The notes below the pieces were generated by a model that ran no database searches, was not told the DNA's origin, and saw only the letters and a program-made list of their open reading frames with translations. This document shows, piece after piece, positions 60,966 to 64,000 of a stretch of 64,000 nucleotides of DNA (the first letter of the stretch is position 1; each line of letters begins with the position of its first letter). The stretch is from Balaenoptera acutorostrata (taxonomy: Eukaryota; Chordata; Mammalia; Artiodactyla; Balaenopteridae): contig NC_080080.1 in assembly GCF_949987535.1 (NCBI RefSeq), positions 59,432,668 to 59,496,667 of the forward strand, read 5' to 3'. The translations under genes and the position numbers were made by a program.

Positions 60966-62160
60966 GATGCCAAGGAAAGCAATGGGCTTATGACAAGGTC
61001 CAAGTTTGGGAGACAAGCACCATAGAGCACATTTTTTCTTTTATCTACAAAGAGAAGGGTTTACATAGTTGGGGTGCCTGAATTCAGGAGTTGTTGTAAT
61101 GTCTGCCTAAGAAAGGAAAAGGACTTTTCTGATTCTAGATCCCAAGAGAGAGTCTCTGGGTCTTTTATTTTAGTTAGCTTTCATGATGTTTGGGATAATT
61201 AACATATGAAGTATATCATATTTCAATTATATCCAGCATCCATTTATTGTAAGGGAAGCAGTAAACATGATGGCCTGTTTGAGAAGCATCAAGGATTGTT
61301 TGAGTGAAAAAGACATCTTAAGAGTTTTATTAGTCTGATTGGGGGCTGATATTTGGGAAAGACAGTATCAGAGAGATTTGTCAGAGGAAACTTCTTATGA
61401 CTTCAATATGTTAGCATAAATCATTGATGCCTAAAGTTTGGAAATTATTACTTGGTTAAGAAAAGACAAAATATTTAAGATAAACACAATAGCAAGTACT
61501 AACAGATATTAGATACCATAGCTTTTTCAGAAAAAAAGAGCTTTTATTAAAAATGATTTAAATGGTCTCTTTTATGAAAATTGAAAATAGAAATAAAAAG
61601 TAAAAAAAATTGATTTAAGAGCATAGCAAAAGCCCCAAAATTATACCCAAAGATAAACATTTTTCTGAACTATGATTTATAAGCTTTCTTTGTTTACTAG
61701 TTAAAATAACTTTATATATATGCATTTAAGCATACACAAATACACATAAAATTACCTAGGTGTTTAACATTTAAAAATTTTCAGTCTTGTCAGCATGTCC
61801 AGGACAATCGATATCCTCACTGAATTTGTCATTCCAATGAAACTGTATCCATTGCCTTGATAAACAGATAAAACACACCCACCACTGACATAACAGTATC
61901 TCTTTACAATTACCATAACGTCTATATTAGCTTCAATTTGAAAAAAAAACACGAAAAACCAACTTCTAGTCATTCACAGTTACAGAGAAAACTGGGAAGT
62001 AGGTAATTGAGAACTGTCATATGCTAGCACCTTAGCAGGATTTACTTTGCTTAGGAATATTATTCAAATTTATCCTTATGGAATTTTTCTGTATTTATAT
62101 GTCCAATATTAAAAGAACTAAAGTCCTACTTAAAAAAAAGACAGCCTGATATTATTGACA
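60966..62160. other. Intergenic stretch without recognised gene
   Basis: AT-rich sequence between two L1 elements. I see no exon, RNA gene or clear repeat. Confidence 0.5.
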
Positions 62161-62219
62161 TTTATTTACTTTTTACAACTTGATATTGAAAAAACAAACA
62201 ACCCAATTAAAAAATGGGC

Positions 62220-62536
62220 AGGGGCTTCCCTGGTGGCGCAGTGGTTGAGAATCTGCCTGCCAATGCAGGGGACACGGGTTCAAGCCCTGGTCTGGGAAGA
62301 TCCCACATGCCACGGAGCAACTAGGCCCGTGAGCCACAATTACTGAGCCTGCGCGTCTGGAGCCTGTGCTCCGCAACAAGAGAGGCCGCGATAATGAGAG
62401 GCCTGCGCACCGTGATGAAGAGTGGCCCCCACTTGCCACAACTAGAGAAAGCCCTCACACAGAAACGAAGACCCAACACAGCCATAAATAAATAAATAAA
62501 TAAAAATTAAACTTTAAAAAAAAAAAAAAAAAAATG
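62220..62536 (+). mobile_element. CHR-type SINE inserted in an older L1
   Basis: A complete plus-orientation SINE: head GGGGCTTCCCTGGTGGCGCA, box B with GGGTTCAAGCCC (one change from GTTCGAGCC), then the long tRNA-unrelated body, ATAAATAAATAAATAAAAAT and a 22-base A-run. It is flanked by AAAATGGGCAG on both sides (62210-62221 and 62530-62541 area). The best preserved of the four copies. Confidence 0.94.
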
Positions 62537-63007
62537 GGCAGAAGACCTGAACAGACATTTTTCCAAAGAAGACATACAGATGGCCAACAGGCACATGAAA
62601 AGATGCTCAACAGTGTTAATCACCAGAGAAATGCAAATTAAAACCACAATGAGATGTCACCTCACACCTGTCAGAGTGGCTATCATCTAAAAGACCACAC
62701 ATAAAAAAATGTTGATGAGGATGTGGAGAAAAGGGAACCCTGATAAACCGTTGGTGGGAATGTAAATAGGTACAGCCACTGTGGAAAACAATATGAAGAT
62801 TCCTCAAAAAACTAAAAACAGAATTACTGTATGACCCAGCAATTCCACTCCTAGGTATATATCTGGAAAAAAAACCCCCACGAAAACACTAATTTGAAAA
62901 GATACATGCACTCCAATGTTTATACTTGTATTATTTATAAATGCCAAGATATGGAAGCAACCCAAGTGTCCACTGACAGATGAATGGATAAAGATGTTGT
63001 TTGTGTG

Positions 63008-63010
<3 letters not shown>

Positions 63011-63057
<47 letters not shown>
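63011..63057. repeat. (AC)n microsatellite
   Basis: About 23 AC units inside the L1 at 62165-63530, at the place where the 9955-10697 copy has a TA-rich run. The ATG beside it belongs to the L1 ORF2 frame. Confidence 0.95.
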
Positions 63058-63059
<2 letters not shown>

Positions 63060-63530
63060 GGAATACTACTCAGCCATAAAAAATGAATTTTTGCTATTTG
63101 CAACAACATGGATGGACTTGGAGGATATTATGCTAATTGAAATAAGTGAGTCAGGGAAAGACAAATACTTTATGATATCACTTATATGTGGAACCTAAAA
63201 AATAAAACAAAATAGTGAATATAATAAAACAGAAGCAGACTCACAGATATAGAGAATAAACTAGTGGTTACCAGTGGGGAGAGGGAAGGGGGAAAGGACA
63301 ATATAGGGGTAGGAATTAAGAGGTACAAACTACTATGTATAAAATAAATAAGCTACAAGGATATATTTTACAGCACAGAGAATATAGCCAAAATATTTTA
63401 TAATAACTATAATAAAAATTGTGAGTCACTATGTTGTACACCTGAAACTTATATAATATTGTTCAACTGTAAAAAATAAAAAACTATAATAAATAAAAAA
63501 TAAACAAGTAGAAAATTAAAAAAAAAATTT

Positions 63531-63560
63531 AAAAATACTACTATTTTCTGTAGTATTTTT
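63531..63560. other. Perfect 11-bp inverted repeat (hairpin)
   Basis: AAAAATACTAC (63531-63541) and GTAGTATTTTT (63550-63560) pair perfectly around an 8-base loop, right after the L1 A-rich end. AT-rich with no GC-rich stem, and probably incidental. Confidence 0.6.
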
Positions 63561-64000
63561 CCAGTAGTACTTCTCCAAGTCAAGCTAGGGACAGCTCAAC
63601 TTCAAGTTTTATTAATATTTTGCTGTCATCATGAAATGCTCTCTTTATATCTTAATTTGACTCATTTTGAGTATTTCTGTGAGATTCCTATTTCTTTTCT
63701 GAAGAAAGGAGAAAAAGTCATGCACTAGAGAAGTTCAAATTTCTCAGGAGGTTATGAATCTTCAGACAAGTCAGAAGCAATGAATCCTATTCCATCTGTA
63801 TTTCCTTTCCAGCATATTTATACAATAGTCATAGAGATAACTAGAATTTGTTTTTCAAGTAATGCAAATGTTTATATTACTCCCTTATTATCCTTGTAAT
63901 GTCTGTAGGATTTCTATTTAAGTTTCATCTTTCATTCTTGACACTGGTAATTTGTGTCTGCTCTTTTTTTCTTGATCATTCTGACTTGGTTTCATTGATT
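63561..64000. other. Window end, no recognised feature
   Basis: AT-rich unique-looking sequence up to the edge, with no frame, exon or repeat that I recognise. Confidence 0.5.

Larger units (their letters stand above)
62165..63530 (+). mobile_element. Older L1 3' part with a nested SINE and an AC repeat
   Basis: The plus-strand ORF2 C-terminal region and 3' UTR begin at about 62180 (AACAAACAACCCAATTAAAA) and are interrupted by the SINE. They resume at 62535 (ATGGGCAGAAGACCTGAACA) and continue through a GGWECK-like stretch (62750), TATGACCCAGCAATTCCACT (62830) and the 3' UTR ending near 63500. A 63011-63057 AC microsatellite lies inside. The sequence resembles the L1 at 9955-10697 more than copies A and B, so it is an older L1M-type copy. 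Confidence 0.88.

Overview
This is mammalian nuclear DNA, almost certainly from a cetacean. The evidence is spliced vertebrate exons with GT/AG borders, a CpG island, LINE-1, LINE-2 and MIR repeats, and four copies of a tRNA-derived SINE of the CHR family (Cetacea-Hippopotamus-Ruminant; these look like the long CHR-2 form abundant in whales and dolphins). The L1 tails are of the cetartiodactyl type. Nothing prokaryotic is present, and most open frames are either L1 remnants or chance frames.

The only cellular gene I can support is STMN2 (stathmin-2, SCG10), on the minus strand and incomplete. Exon 1 codes at 35037-35055, exon 2 is 8391-8486 and exon 3 is 4500-4672. Together they encode residues 1-96 of about 179 with exact phases: membrane anchor, palmitoylated cysteines, JNK sites and the start of the tubulin-binding helix. 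Later exons should lie left of base 1. Intron 1 is 26.5 kb. It holds a 2-kb CpG island just inside the gene, ancient MIR and L1 pieces, and, about 5.6 kb downstream of exon 1, a recognisable counterpart of the human TDP-43-repressed cryptic exon 2a (about 29060-29439). Intron 3 has a (CA)n tract, read on the gene strand, about 100 bases after the exon 3 donor.

Right of exon 1 is the promoter (35056-35460). About 2.8 kb further upstream is an RE1/NRSE-like site (37997-38017), the known REST element of SCG10. An L1-within-L1 insertion lies between the two.

From 40 kb to 63.5 kb the window is largely an L1 graveyard. It contains a 5'-truncated L1 (40297-41117, minus), a nearly full-length L1 (about 43635-50200, minus), an LTR-like element (about 53544-54219), a second nearly full-length L1 (about 54931-60965, plus) and an older L1 3' part (about 62165-63530, plus). 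The two long L1s lie head to head and both are dead. Both carry a CHR SINE at the same ORF2 position, with the same mismatch between the flanking target duplications, so they descend from one SINE-bearing L1. I saw no gene, tRNA, rRNA or CRISPR array in the rest.

Comparisons with human or rat STMN2 are from memory and need alignment; splice sites, frames and repeats were read directly from the sequence.
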